Of a DNA stretch of 64,000 nucleotides, positions 31,150 through 46,700 are shown one piece after another. The DNA comes from Tubulanus polymorphus (taxonomy: Eukaryota > Nemertea > Palaeonemertea > Tubulaniformes > Tubulanidae). Location: positions 12,636,485 through 12,700,484 of the forward strand of contig NC_134027.1 of assembly GCF_964204645.1 (NCBI RefSeq), in the 5' to 3' direction. Position numbers and translations under genes: made by a program. The notes beneath the pieces were generated by a model. It was not told where the DNA came from and made no database searches. It worked only from the letters and a program-made list of their open reading frames with translations. The stretch's first letter is position 1. Each line of letters opens with the position of its first letter.

Positions 31150-34050
31150 AGTACAGTTAAACCCCGCATACAGATCAGCATAATCCGCATTTTAAGACAT
31201 TATTCTACAGTCCTACAGTTCTAATATATGTAAAGTGTAAGGTTTAGTTCAGATTTCTCATAAACCGGATCGATTTCTTCGGTGCCAAATGATCGGAATA
31301 ATGTAAGGTGTAACGATTTCAGGTTTGTCGTGATGTCTAGGGCTTCATATTAACTAATGTTTTATGAGTACAGATGCTAATTTGATTTGACTGTATAATT
31401 CTTAAGATCAAAGAGCAATTAATTTGTGAAAATGCTTCATACAGTGGAACCTCGTTATGATGACCTTAGATAGAACGATTGGTTATATTGGTTATTACAA
31501 CCTAGAATTTCATTGTTAATAGGACAATTTTAGTGAATTGATACTGGATACAATGAATGATGGGTTAGTATGAACATACTTTTGGGTCCCCTGACATTGT
31601 GATTTTAACACAATACACTCGGGTCTCATTTAAAAGTATCCCTAATATTGGTACAAAACATTACTTTATTCAATTAACGCTGAACATGAATAAATATCAG
31701 TTTCAGCAATAATCAACAACTGTGCAGCCTAGATGAAACATTGTTTGTGTTTGATTTTATATCGTTCATATCGTGCTCTGTAATTCATTTTCATTTAGTT
31801 CCGAACGCATTCGTCATTTGTGGAGGGGACAATACCCATTTCAGAATCACTGTTAATTTCGCTGCACGCATATGGGGTGCAACATAACTTCGAATTAGGC
31901 GTCTGTAATGTTACAGCATATACTTTAAGTATGTATTCATCCAAATACCAGAATCAAAAAAAGGGAACTGTTATTGATTAGTGTGCATTTGATGTGCGCG
32001 AGCAAAACTCTCGTAGAATTCGAACCGTGATAGTAACTATAGTTTGATAAGCATTTTCATTTCGTTTTATCAAAAATGCAACGATCTTCAACAAACGCCA
32101 GACGCGTTATGAGTTAACTTACTCCTAGGCTGTACCATATAAAAGGATAATGGTATATTCATTCATCAGTACTGGGTAATAGTTTTCAGGAGCTTATAGT
32201 TAGTTACCTAATTATTGGTGGTAAGCTTTTATTTTTGCATGGGCTTCTACCAATATGCGGTTTGTGAGAATATACAACCGTGAAATGAAACCACAGACAG
32301 GGTATGACTAGGGTGGTTCCAGCCTCTGATCCTGAATAACGCTTTAAGGCATTATCACAGCACCATAAGGGGGTGTGGGGTTCCCTCCAGAAAATCGTAA
32401 GCAATCGGAGTGTTAGTAGGGATGTCAAATTCACTTTTCCATATATCAATCTAAAATAGGGATATGCTATTATATTCTAGCTTTTGTTCATCCAAATATG
32501 GTTTATTCTGTATGAAATTCGGATAGATTGAAACATGTATATATAATATATTGGGGAAACTGTAATTTATTCATTTGCGGTAAAGTGAATTTCATAATGA
32601 CTAGAGGGATTTTTTTCAATGCAAGCAAAGCCTTTCATAAACATATACTGCATACTACTATATGAAGAGTAGGTCATTCAAAATAGAATAGCGTAAACTA
32701 AAACTTCAGGTATCATACGGGGTTGCTCATTGGTGTATATAGACCCTTTCTACTTCTTCATCAGCACCATGTACATGTGTGTCAGCAGGACTACGTGAAG
32801 TTAAATTCCATCGAATTACCATTTGAATCTTCAATATTTCAGTAATCATTAAGTCATTAGTGAACAGATTTTCAAAATTGATTGCTATGTATTCATACAA
32901 TGTCACCTATCGTCAAAAACAAATAAAATATTCATTTTTAAAACTTAGTGATTGGCCCAATGAGTCAGTGTCCGATTGCGAAAGGACCTCCCACATACCA
33001 TCCTGCCTTTACAGGTATTCAAACCTGATGGCATCACTAGACACGGCACCAAACCATGCCTGATTAGTCCCAGTGGTACTTGCAAAATTGAGCAAATGAA
33101 AACGCGCAGCACCAATCAGATTTCGTGTTGTATTATCGGTGTGTCTGAGCTATAAAGAAACATGATCTGTGATTGCCTAAGGCAGGTTTCATGCCGTGCC
33201 ATGGCGATGCTATCAAGTTAAAGGACACCTACCAATAGAGGATACCAACATACTTGACAACTAGATTAGTATTAACTCAAGACATGTTGAAGAGAATATA
33301 GATAGTGAAGGACAACACAAAACTTGCTAATGCTTGCTGCACACATTCATTGAATACAAACATCAATCTTTTTTCATAAGGCAACCAGAAAATATCAATT
33401 CAACATTCCATCATTAATTTGACAAGATATAACTATAGATATTACAAATCCACATATACGCTACATATAGGCCTACAGATAAATGAGATATATCACGAAA
33501 GTACTTATATAGTTATTTGCTCTCAAACGATATGCCAGTAAGTCAACGCGAAAATACAATCAGGTAGGGCAAAGACGTTGAAATATATCACCTATTGCAA
33601 ATGATGGCCCAAGATCAGAATATTGCTGCCTGGGGATGTTTAATTATCTTAATTATGACAGTGACTATATACGCGTATCAGTTAACCGCAGAATCTTGGT
33701 TATATGGCCATATCGAGATTGCAAATACATTGACATTACCTCAAATAATTACATCTATCACTAATAATGACTTCTATAAACTTAGTTGATGGGTTTCCAA
33801 TTTTAAGATATTCTTTCAGTTACACCCATAGGCGCCCCATGGAGGTGTCCTTTTGAAAGAATGAAATTTTTTACTTCATAGATTATGCAGTCCACACCAA
33901 ACTTCTAGCGCCGGGATTTAGCAGTCAAGTTTTTTCACGCTAAAAGCCCTAACAGAAGTGTGCGGAAGAATGTAGTGGAGGTCGCCCTTATAAAGAGAAA
34001 TTCAATCTCTCCTTGAAAAATCCTGGGGATTCCCATAATACCCTCCAGAT
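31150..34050. other. Intergenic or septin-7 3' flank; isolated transposon ends only
   Basis: Single Tigger-like ends lie at 31153 (ACAGTTAAACCCCGCATAC) and 31442 (ACAGTGGAACCTCGTTATG) without partners. The stretch TAGTTAGTTACCTAAT and TGGTGGTAAGCTTT at 32198-32230 recurs at 43887-43920. No gene was seen. Confidence 0.45.
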
Positions 34051-34051
34051 G

Positions 34052-34212
34052 CAGTCAAACTCCTTTTAAGTCATCATTGTGCATTGCTTAACTCATCACT
34101 ATTTCTGAGTCCCTATTTCTGTATCATTTCCAATACAATGTACTAAGTGTAAATAGTTATTTGGATATTGGTCAATTAATCTCAGCTATAACGACTTATG
34201 TGAGTTTAACTG
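34052..34212. mobile_element. 161-bp Tigger-like MITE
   Basis: Inverted ends CAGTCAAACTCCTTTTAAGT and ACTTATGTGAGTTTAACTG. The right flank is TA; the left flank is decayed to TG. Confidence 0.55.
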
Positions 34213-34732
34213 TACCATAGGTTATGTGTTGATTAATGGTTAGCAATTCCCTTGTTGATCCCTATTCATTGTTAGTTATTGCACTTCTCTGTTATGTGAT
34301 GATACGTATTCGAATCAATTTAAGCTACTTTTAAATTCAATCAAGCCGCCCCACCTAAATAGAAGCGGAAAGGAGTTTTTCCACAGACCCTCTACCAGTA
34401 GGGTATATTCAGACGTACAAAGTATTTTGATTTTCTATCTGCATGCAATGTTTATAATGATAAAGTGTCCTGAGGAAAAATGGTCCTATTAGTACACCTA
34501 AATTTAAGTGTCGTATCTCATAAGTTTCTTAATAATCACTTAATAAAACCCAATTAGATTGAGGGAATGACATGATGACGATCCATGGACAATCTTATTT
34601 TCTGGTGAGTTGCATGAATCAATGAAGTAATAAGATTGTGGCCTACGGCCAGCTGATCTGTGATGCATATCTTCCTCGAGTACAAATTCACATGAATCGT
34701 CCATTCTTAATTTTTGAGTAACAGGTATAGAT

Positions 34733-34778
34733 CTAGAAGATTCCCTTCTTTTTCTTCTGCTTATCTTTATCAATGGAA
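34733..34778 (-). CDS. SEPTIN7: SEPTIN7 terminal coding exon
   Basis: The 46-nt exon follows CTTTCAG (reverse complement). It supplies [14 protein letters not shown] and TAG, resembling the lysine-rich ...KKKGKIF end of vertebrate SEPT7. The one-nucleotide phase fits the preceding exon (GA|T). It lies 7.0 kb downstream of the previous exon. Confidence 0.85.
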
Positions 34779-37700
34779 CTGAAAGAATTAAAAAATAATG
34801 TTTCACGAATTAAAAATCTTTTAAAAAATGACTCGCATGGAAGATGCAAGGTTATGCAACAGTCAATCTGCTGTTTTTACTGAAAATCAACCTGGCAAAA
34901 AACTGACCATCAATCTCTTGTCTGGATCTAAATCTGATTGCAGTGTTTTTGTCAGACATTATATGTATAGCATAATATTTTATCACCATGCATGGAAATT
35001 CAGAACGTTCAGCAAAGGTGATTGATTGAGGTAAGTTGGTATAGGGAGCATATTGAAAGCCGAAGTGGTTAACAGTGGTTTATCGTCAAATGATGTCACG
35101 TGGGTATGATTCAGACAAAAACAAAAACCTATGAAACCCATGGGTTGCAAAAACTTCAGAGTTTAGAATTCCAATGTGCTACTCACTATACATGAACAAA
35201 ACAGATGTCATGCTTAAAATGGCTTCAGTATATAGATGTGTTACTAACTGTTTTACCATAACAAAAATATATGTCAAGTTCATCATCAGTCCCTGTGCTA
35301 TTTTCAGCATCTCTGTACATCAACATCTGAACTAAGTTACTAATTTGTAGTAAATGCATGTTGTAAGACATACATAATGATTAGAGCATGCAAATCACAG
35401 AATATGTGTATGTCATGAGAAGTTATAATGAAAGATTGAAATGATTTATGAAACAGTATCGAAAGACAGTTTGAGCGTATATCTGGAAAAAAGATGCTTA
35501 TTGATGCTGTATTTATCCGTGAACTAGAGAAGACACTATCTGATATAAAGAATAATTTCGAGTTAATATCAAATATGTTACTCGCTGCACCAGGGCTCCC
35601 AGTTGATAATATTAAGTCAAACTTGACAATACATAGATACATAGATGTAAAATAACATTTTCATTAAGTGAATGAAGGGACCACAGAGCAGGGGGACTAG
35701 GGAGCCCACCAATATTTTGCTACCTCAAAATTTTCAAAGGGCTCATAGAAAACTCCTGCATGCTTTCAGTGCTAGTGATCCAAAAACCACTTCTATTACT
35801 CGTACTTCACATATTAGCCACCCCTATCTCAAGGTCACTCCGCGGCCTCTGGAATGGTACTTTGGGCTACTATCAGAAAATTCCATTGCACTGACGAAAA
35901 CTCAATGAAAGTTTTAATACACAGTGAGTCTAGTCGCTACATTATTCAATTAACACTCATTAGCACTCAGGAATTTCACTGTGTAGTGTCCATTACTCCT
36001 CAGAAGATTCAAGGGAAAATGCAAGTTTACCATGATACCAAATTGCTCATTATCCGGATATTTTCATGCCTTACAAGTTTGTGTTATTTTGTAGTAAAAG
36101 TCACGGCTTTCATATGACATAAGATTTGATGAGGTGGGCTACCAACATTGTGTCCTTTTGGCCCCCCGAAATTCATCAAATTATACTTGGATTTGAAGCT
36201 CAGATCTGTCAATGTTCTTACTCCAAATACTTTAGAATGTTGATTTCTGAACAGCATTTCAAAGACTTGGGTGTCTAGTTTATCATACGCTATTGGGTTT
36301 GAATCCCACTATAACCGTTTTTGTGCAGCATACGAAAAAAGTGTCCGGGTGGATTTGGGCTGCTTGAGTGCTAATGGGTTAACATAATCATACATTGATA
36401 ACACCATGAGAATTTATAGTCATCTTATCATTCCACAAAATGTTGTGCTCTGTTCAATGATTTGACAGCGTAATCATACAACTTGGGTTCAATTTATAGA
36501 CGCAAATTTGCTAAACCACAGAATAATGCAACAATAAGTGGACTGAATTCCTGTATCATTGGTGTTCTGTGTTACTAGCAAATCAACACATATGAGAAGT
36601 AGGGCTTTACCATCGCTTGAACATTTTTGAAGCAAAATTGTATTCAAAGAAAATGTAAGCAATGCGTGAGTATTGTCAAAGTGTTAATCAATAGCTCAAA
36701 ATGGTTCTTAATTTTCGCATACCTTTTCTTTTGCAATATAGGACATCACTGAAAACGATTAACTACGAGTGCAGATGATATCATGTGCTATAATCATTTT
36801 AACCACTGGAAGCCCTGTGATTACAGTTAATAATATTTACTTACAAAATAGACTACTAGTACTACTTGTACGCTTTGATTTGCGAAGCTTTTGTCCCTCA
36901 TCACTAGAGTGGAAACAGAAGTTGGCAATGGTGAAAAGAGGATGTTATCATTGAGTGAAATGTTATTTACTGTGAGGGCATACCTTAAAATTGCAAAATA
37001 CAGTAAACTACACTGTGCTCATGTTTAATACACAAATATATTCAACCACTTCAAGTCTTTAAGACATAAAAAGAAGCTATTTAGCAAATAGTCTAGGATT
37101 CAGACACACAGAACGTGCAAAAAATGCACTTTTGATGTGACACCCCTGCTGTACTTTTTAGCACTTTTTGTTGATCCTCTTAGAATGGTTATGAAGGTAA
37201 CTTTCTGTTAGCACTAGGTGGCACAAATTGTAACCACTGGATATACAGCTGATATTTTGTCATAGGTGAATTTTGAAATAGGTGTTGCCATTTATATGGA
37301 AAGTTTCACCAAATTCTATGGGCTTTTTAGGCATATACTGCATGAGTTACAGTCTACCTTTGAATATGACATATACTCTCATCAACAGACAGGTCCTGTG
37401 TTGGGCTTTGTACCTAAGAGTACAGGTATCCAGGTTTCGTACTTATAACAATGGATCATAGCCTGACTGACAATTCAGCATTCTTACAGCATTGTGAATG
37501 AAGTGAAGACAAGATGAAATTGATTGGAATCTATGTTTATGCCATACTAAAATATGACATATTTGGGGTATCAGTAAGCTAAAAGCCCCTAAAAAATCTG
37601 CAAGTTTTGGCTTACGGCAAATTCCCATAGCTATGGTCATGGCCATATAAATTTTGAGATCATTCTCGTTGATGTCTTTCCATTGATGAATCCTGGAGGA

Positions 37701-40700
37701 TCGTGGTAATTCAGCAGGAGAGTCTAAGATCTCTGCATACCAATTGGTTTCAGTAACTAACGCATAAAATGCAAAAACCAAATAGGGGTCAAGGGACACC
37801 ACGCCCATTTGGGAAGTGGTTTCGGATGCTCAACAATCTAACAATTTCAATATTCAACGCCTCATTCAATGATCTTGAAAAATACAATGACCTTGAAACT
37901 CACCACAATCATAGAACATGTCAGCAGCTACAATTTTATAATTCAGACCTGCCAACCGTGTCTGACTAAATCAGAACAATATCATAAATTTTCAGTTAAA
38001 TCTGAGGTTTTCCAGTAACAAGCGTGTAATGTATAATAAGGCGCTGGATAGAAAACAAACAGTTGATTTTTCTTGATTTTGCATTGTGTTTTTTCATTTC
38101 AATTGTCAATATGATATTTTACGTTTGTAATACTGGCACGAGACATGTAGATTATAATTGTCAACTCCTAACACTACTAATACTTAACTCGTCACTAGTC
38201 AGTACAAAGAAAAAATGAGTGTGACGCTCTACGAAACATTCGTGCAAGGAAACTTAACAGAATATCATCTTCAAAATGGTGGGCTTCCTTCTCTTTGTTG
38301 CCGGTTCGTTATTGATTAGGTTCATCACTTTTATCAGATAATATGACGTCTAAATCTATTCAATCATCGCAATCCTGGTTGCGGTAGCCGCCATGTACAG
38401 ACACACTGATTACAGCAGACAACCGATGCGACTGGTTGGCGGTGAGAGGTCATTGTTAAGAAATACTTTTTTTCTAATATATTTTTCATTTTGACCAAAT
38501 AAATAACGCAGAATCATTGATTGATATACAAATAAATTAACTTAGTCAGGTTACTTCCAAAAAATAATTCAATGCCTGCAAGCAATCGTTATTTCTACAG
38601 CAGTGTGTGCTGTATCTCTATGAGGCACGGGAGAGAGTATATACAATAGATCAATAGTAGTAGGTTGCCCCAGTGACAGCCAGCTGATAGATGTACTGTA
38701 TTGAGCGCGTGCAGGAAGACACGTGTATGCCAGCGGTCTGTGTAACACAGTGATATTGATTGGATGCTTGGCGCGCATATCAACTAGCACAATGCGCGGC
38801 GTATGCTAAGAACTCCTATTTTAGTTTCCAATGATAAAATCAACATGTTTAAACATCTTTCGCGAAATATTTTTTAAGAAACGTAACATAGCTTGAGTTT
38901 TTCGTAAAACGCAATGAAAATAGACTAAAATCGTATTTTTGCACACCCACTCGTAACACCGTAATTTGTGCTGTCAATCAGTAATGATCATGGGAAAATC
39001 TTAACAGTTGGCAGGTCTGGTAATTGATTGTGGTAACAAAATATGCCTAGTTACCAATATGGTATGGAAAAAGTTATTCTACTATTCAACGCCCCCTGGT
39101 GACCATTTGCGAAGCCCAATCACCTTGAAACTCACCATAATCATAGAACATGTCATGAGCTACAACTTTGCAATCGATCATGGTAACAAAATATGCCTAG
39201 GACCAATATAATATGGAAATACTAAGTTATTCTACTATTCAACGCCCCCTAGTGACCATATAGAATAACTTATGTCCTTGAAACTCACCACAATCATAGA
39301 CATGTCATGAGCTACAACTTTCCAATTGATTGTGGTAACAAAATATGCTTAGGTACGAATATAATATAGAAATACTAAGTTACTGTATTGTTCAATGTCC
39401 CCTGGTGGCCTTATGCAAAAACCAATGACTATGAAACTCACCACGATTATAAACCATGAGCTACAACTTTCCAATTGATTGTGGTAACAAAATATGCTTA
39501 CGTATCAATATAATGTGGAAAAGCTTTTTTCCACCCACGAATGAGTACTGATGACACCAAGATGGCTGCCAATTGGGTCATAATTGCCTGATCAAAAATA
39601 CCTAATCTCGGGTATAAAAGATCCCTTTCCAAAGAATACCCATCACAAATTGCAATGAGAAATGGCAAACCATTAGGAAGCTACAGGGCTCAGAAATCAG
39701 ACCAAAATTGACATTTTTGGGCACAAAAAAGGTATCAGGACAGCCATCTTGAGTCTGATCGACCCAATTTTTCTCATGCTGATGGGCCCTTGGGGGATAC
39801 AAATATATATGAATGATCAAGGTAATTGATAAAAGTGTCTTCAAAATTTCCCTCGAAAACTTCGAAAATGTGTAAAAAGTGCAGATTTCGGCGAACAACA
39901 ATGGCTGTGTCAGCCATCTTGAATCTGACGGGGCCAGTTTTTGGGCTGAAGATGTGTCTAGGGTAGATACATGTATAAACCAAATATCAAGACATAACCT
40001 TGAAGCGTCTTCAAAACTTCCCAAAATAACTGGATTCCATTTACAGACGGCGGACGGACGAACGAAAAGTGAACGCAATAGCCCGCTGGAACTTAAGTCC
40101 CAAGTGGACTAGGTGTGTAATTGAACTACGGCACATCAATTATTAATCACAGACCTTTCATCAAAGAATTTTTCCATAGACCCTCCAATAGTTCAAATTA
40201 TAAGTTGTTCATGCTTTTAAAATATGTCTGCTTCAGAGTAATAATTTGAGTTGAAGTAAATGAACCTTGGATCAAAAACTTTTGTCCGTTTCAAGCATAA
40301 TACCATAAAACATGAAGACATGAATGCAGAGGCCAGGTACATAGCTGATGACACAAGTTGACATGTCAGGTGAGAAAAGACTTTCTAATCCATAGTGCTA
40401 TTACGTAGGGTGTCAGGAATAGCAATAACAGCGACATGTGCATACACCTTAATTGTGTGTGGAAAAATTTAAAAAAAATAGCACAAAGAGTTAGTACAGC
40501 ATCTTTGACAGGCCAAAGACCATGAGAAACCTAATAAGACACAAAAAGTTTTTGTGTGAACATGTTAATTCTTCTATTAATATTATATTCCCTTACGCAA
40601 AATATGGAATCTCACCATCTTTAGGCCAGTTATGTCAAAGAGAAGCAAATAATATACTGGCAATGTTTTTTCTATATGAATAAAATCATAATCCTCCAAT

Positions 40701-43700
40701 AGGTCAAATGATTTGCGGGGCCAATAGTCAGATACTTAAGGAAGTTTACTTAGAATCCAGGAATACGGTTAACTATAGTAGAGTAGACTTCGCCTAAACC
40801 AATACCAGTCTATCCGTTGGTTAAATTGGTTCAATTGGTTAAAATAAACATACGATTTTCGTTTGCTTATCTTCGTCAAAACATAAATACTGCCTACCAG
40901 TAGAACAGTATCGGTCTATTCGGTAATTCACCATATCCGGTAAAATTGTTACTTTCATTTCCGTTCATTCTGTACCAAAACTGGTAAACTATAACGGCTC
41001 TTCACTTACAATATGAGATGCTATCGATCTTCTACCTCAGATGATTCATGTAAGGCCCTATGTTGCGACTACTGCCTACACTCATTGACCTAAATTATCT
41101 GTAGTTCTCATTCATACACAAGTGCATCATGAGTGAACTGAAACGGGTGAGTATCACAGAATTTCAGGGAAACTTGAAATGTCAAGACTATTGAGGCCTT
41201 GTGTATGAAATTTCATACAAGGAAGCTAACCGTTAGCACAATTCACTACGGTCTGATTGTATGAAATACAAATAGACTAGTTATGCCATCAAAACTGATG
41301 TTAATTTTAAAAATTGCATATCTTTATCCATTTATTTTCATACGTCTTCAAATCGGTAACCGCCTAATTCGGTAACAGAATTTGGGCAGAGTCTCGTACC
41401 GGTTTAGGCAAAGTCTACTGAGTAAGCTGTAATACTATTTAAGATCTAAAGATTGAAGTTACAGCAAATGCATAAATTATTACAAAAGGGCGTTGGCTAC
41501 AATTTAACCATCACCAATAAATCTGAAAGCTATACTACCACTACAGACAATTTTTCATTCTGCAGCCAAATCTTTCGATTTATAAATACACTAGTGATTC
41601 AATTTCATGGTTATGTAGCAGTGATATTTGCCACAAAGCAAACATGTTATGTTAAATGAACAATAGAAGTGTCAGGCAAAAAATATGATCAAAATACCAT
41701 GAAGGATATTATTTTCTGACTGGGATAGGATATGATGAAAGATGAAAATGGGGGTTTCAAGGAAGACATTGCCATGCATTGAAATGTGCTTCTAGCCATA
41801 CATACTCTTTCGAATTTTCTAATGAACGTCTTCGCTGATCATCTAACCTTTGTGTTTCATCCCACATTTGTTTTTCTTTCTCAAATTGCTGGCGCTTCTC
41901 TTCAAGCTCCTTTTCTTGCTGCTCGAGACTCTTTTTCATTTGTTCTGCCCTACGTTGTAACTGAAATTGCAAAAGATAGTGTTAACTAATTGTCTTAAAC
42001 CTCAATGCAAGCTACAGGGATGAAAACCGAGGCGTTTAAAAAGCGCGGAAAATTTTAAATAAAAGTATTAGGCTAACTACTGCTGGCCAAGCCAGCAGTC
42101 GCGAGCACCAAGGGTGCAAACTCCCTAAAGGGGGGTTTGGGGGACCTCGCCCAACAAAATTTTGAAATTTCAAGTTTTTGGCATATCTGAGGCCCATTTT
42201 CCAATGACAAAATAAGACTGCTGCCACGCGGTTGATCGTTCATTGTTTATGTTTTGAGTTCATGAAAAGGATGGCTCCGACGATATCCAAATCACTACAA
42301 CATGTTAATACTTAAATGAACTTGTCAATAGATAGTAGAGTCCCAAGAGGAGCCCCTATCTATAGTCTTCCAATCTTTCACTCAAGACAAGCATATTTGC
42401 CTGAATTAAAACAATGCCTGAATTTTGCCTGAATTAAAACGATGAGTACTTTTATTGGGCACGTAGGCTAAGCTTTGTTGGATGAATTGAAGCGCGCGAC
42501 CGCAGATTCTAAATATAGATTTCCCGCGCAGCGCTATTACATGTATATATATTATCGATCTGTACAGTGGTTCTAGACAACAGCGGTGTTTCGCAATGGT
42601 GTTATAAAAAAAGATTTCAGAGATCGTAGCAACAGTCTTATGAGACGCCTTACGGTCTATTCTTTAAGTATGCTACGATCTAACTCTCATATTTTCCCCA
42701 AGACCCTAACATCATTATCTCAACGGATCTACATCAATCTCAAGAATGATAACAAGAGCCCCAAGGGGCACTATGGCCAGCCTGTCAGCTTTTCATACTA
42801 GAGGACCAACGGTCCTGTGCTCTCGAGGCAAAGTTTTTTTTATAATATCAATGAATACATATTACATTGATCATTCTTACTCTTTTAATTATGCAGATCT
42901 GTTCCCTTCACAACTGCCCTGGACACTACGGTGGAACTGGGCGCCTCAAGACAGTGGTAGGCAGGAACAAATACGTCAGATCGATTTGTTATGGCCGGTT
43001 ATAGTACAAAAAGATCGACAGACCAATGTATATCACTTTTTTAGTAATAATGTGACCAATAACCTAAATGAAAATCTATGATAAAGTTAAATTCATCAAA
43101 AAAACTTATTTCACTGTATGAAAAACGCGCGTATTCATAACGCGCGCATCAATATGAGCCTATGCCACTATAGTGTGTGCAGTGTGAGATACTAGTTATC
43201 TGCCAGCGCACGCTTGCCTCGCGTAGTATGGCTAGACGCCAACAACTGCTACGCAATACGTCTGCAGTAAATGAATAAACACACGCCACACTGTCATACA
43301 ACTCGGTGATAATTTCGGTCTGACTGTAAAAATTAGGACTTTCAAGGACATTGTCTGCCAACCTTTCGAACTTTAAGACTCCCACTGATTTTCCCAGCAA
43401 AAAACAAGGAATTTAAGACTGCTACGGTACCGACCCTTGGTGCAAGGTGCCCGTTCACGCCCGAGTGATGTAGTCATCCGCATATTAATTCACCTTGTAA
43501 AATAAATCTATCCGAATGAATTATTAATAAAACATTATTCAAAAATCTTTTCAATATCAACTTCTATCACCATTCAACCCAATATAATCTGAAATAATCT
43601 TGAATACAAATTGCCGGATCTATTTTTGCAGCGGATTTAACCCCATTTATCGGATCTTTCGATAATTCAATGACTGTAAAAATGGTGTGCTTTGGTTCGC

Positions 43701-46700
43701 GGTAAACATAGACAACACGATACCGACACGCTCGTAATAGCTCTCTCGTTCCTCGAGAGCTAAAATGGCAAATGATGATGATGCATTCTGCGGGTTAAAT
43801 TTGTCAAAATACACTCCCAGCTCAGAGTCAATACCTAATAATTTATACAATACAATCGTAGAATACAAAAGTAGCACAGACAGTAGTTAGTTACCTAATC
43901 GTTGGTGGTAAGCTTTTTATAATCGGATGGGCTTATACCAACGTTAGGGATGACAAGGACCAAAACAAGGTTGAAAAAAGTAACACTTCAAAAATATACT
44001 TTCTATTCATATCAGTCCACAATAATTAATGGCTTAATTCACAAACTAACACAGGTACCTTTCGAAATAATCCAATTCTATGTATGTTTCGAACGATAAA
44101 TCAACATCATTTTGAGAAATTAATTAATTTCTCCACAAATTTCGCCATTGGCCGCCATTTCTGTGTATTGCATACATGTGGTATGATAGACAAGGTGACC
44201 TACAAGGATTTATATAAAACTTCCAAGACGAAACGACAATTTTTATTTTTGATGGTTTTCAAACATCTATTTCAAATCTTCGTGCTTTCCATGATAAATA
44301 ATGAAATAATAAATTCTGGATGAAGAAAAATGTGAATTATTAGTGTTGATTTCTAAATTTTTTCAATTTCGTCGTTTCGCTTCGTTAGTTTGTGCTGTTG
44401 TCCTGGCCTCAGTCCACAGGTGCCAGCACCCTCCAGTAATTTTCAAAATGGCAGCTGTTGACTCGACGGAAATTTACTCTCACTTTACGGCCGATTTGCA
44501 CATGGATTAAGATCGTCAGGTGAGGTGTTATAGGTATCAGACAAACTACGAATCGGTTGTGCGTCGATTACAACAAAAATTAGACGGATATCATAAGAGA
44601 CAATGAAATGCCAGGCAAATTACTCGTCAGTCAAATTGGCTGACGAAGATTGCATACAAAAATGACCTTCCCATTCCTGACTGGTTCGTGAAACTAAACC
44701 ACAGACAGGTTACTGACTACACAGACAGCGACTGGATCTGACAGAACAAATACCTCAGAGAAATCTTTTCCCTTGGTCTTATTGATTTGAATGCGGAATA
44801 GAATTGAATTTTCTGAAATTTGCTCAATAAAACAAAATTGAATTGGATTTGATGTTTTTATTTGCTCAATAAAGTAAAATTGAATTGGATTTGTTTTTTC
44901 TTAGAGAATAAAATTTGATTGAATTGGTAGTTCGAGCACATGGCTAATTAGCATATCAAGGTCATCTATCCGATTTAAGAAAAAGCTATTTTTCCCGGTA
45001 TTTGCACAATGGTCAATGATATTTTCTGTAGTGCTGATAAAAATATTTCTCCCAAAAACCAAATCAAATAAAGCTTTCACAGAAATCGATCTTGAAATAC
45101 AATTTTAGATCTGAAAATAAAACCCGGAAGTAAAACGGTAGACGATACCGCCGGTTCACGTGAACACCTGCTGATTTCTGTGGCTAAGCAAATCATAGAG
45201 GAGTCTGCTTTCTGATTGGCTTTTCAAAATCAATATTTTTGCGATCAGATATTCGCGAAAAAGCTCATATGAATTTTAACGAGGCCCTCTTTCAAAATTC
45301 AGCTAGTTTGGAGAATGGATAATGCTTAAATGAATAATTTGTATGAATCTATGCTCAGTTGCACAGTAAAAGAGCCTTTACTCTGGAAACCATGTCATTT
45401 AAATTCGCTCCATTTGTATAGTAATAGGCTCAGCCTACGGCTGCCCTAAAAATGGACCTCCAACCGCTGAAATCCACATTAGATTTTCATCCCTGGATCT
45501 AACACGTAAATTAAAGTACTAGAAAAAACTTTTCAAAATTACTTTTCATAGTTTTGGTTTTGATTGAATACTTTTCAAAAATACTTTTAATGGTTCTGCT
45601 TTTGATTCTTGTTTCTAGTTTGGTATTCTAGTACATAGTGAAGTTTATCTACTCGGTGTCAAGAATAACAGATCTTACATCAGCCTCAGAATCTTTGAGT
45701 TTCTGTTGTTTTTCTTTGACCTTCATTTCGAATACTTGTTCCATTTCAGCTTCCATCTTTTTAAGTTTAGCATCATGCTCCTTCTTTTCTTCTTCCATTT
45801 GTAATATCGGTGACCTGAAAATAAAGAAAATGTTATACATTTTCTACAGAAATACATACCATGTACGTGTTACTATCTGAACCTTTCATTTTACTAGAGG
45901 CTCTAAAGCCTTGTAAGGTAAAAGCATTAAATATCCAATTAAAATCTCGGTATCTATTCTACATAAATAATTGAGGAATAGATTATTCCTTTTGAAAAAT
46001 TATTGAAAACAACTCGCGTTCTTGTTTCTTTTTCTATATACTTGACATTTCTCCCCATTATCTAATACACCAAGCTTTGAATATTTGTTGAAAAGTTTTC
46101 TTTTCCCTCTAAGAAAAAAATATTCCCCCTCCTGATAGAATTCGCAGCCAGCATTAATACAAGTTAACTGCAGTTCTGTGGCAAAATGTGAACATCAACA
46201 TACTTGGTTGTGTTTGTAGGCTTCATTTTTCCATCCTCAGATGGTCCAGCAAGTTTATTATAGCGGAAATTTTCATAGTGAACATTATTCGTGACATCTT
46301 TCAGATCTTGCATGTGAGTCCTGAAATAAAAACACAATACAAAATCTTTACAAGGGTTCTGATTCTTGTTACACTGACTGCTATTCACTGTCTTCAATGG
46401 TGAAGACAAGCAGCAGCTCAATTATAACTCAAAACTTTTAACATACATAGAAACAGAGGTGGAAATGTTTTCATTCATACAGCTTCCACATTCTATATCA
46501 ATTCAAATTAAACTTCATTGTTCATTTATTGAGTTTGGCAAATTTTCAAAGATCTATTCTATCAACGATTTGGCTCATTGTCCTGGGTCAAAAGTTGAAA
46601 TTACTGGAACAAAGTTTCCACACTGGCCCACCTGGATGGCCAGATGGACACAGGTCATGTAAAAACTACGGCCAACAGAGTAAAAAGTGAACAAAATAAT

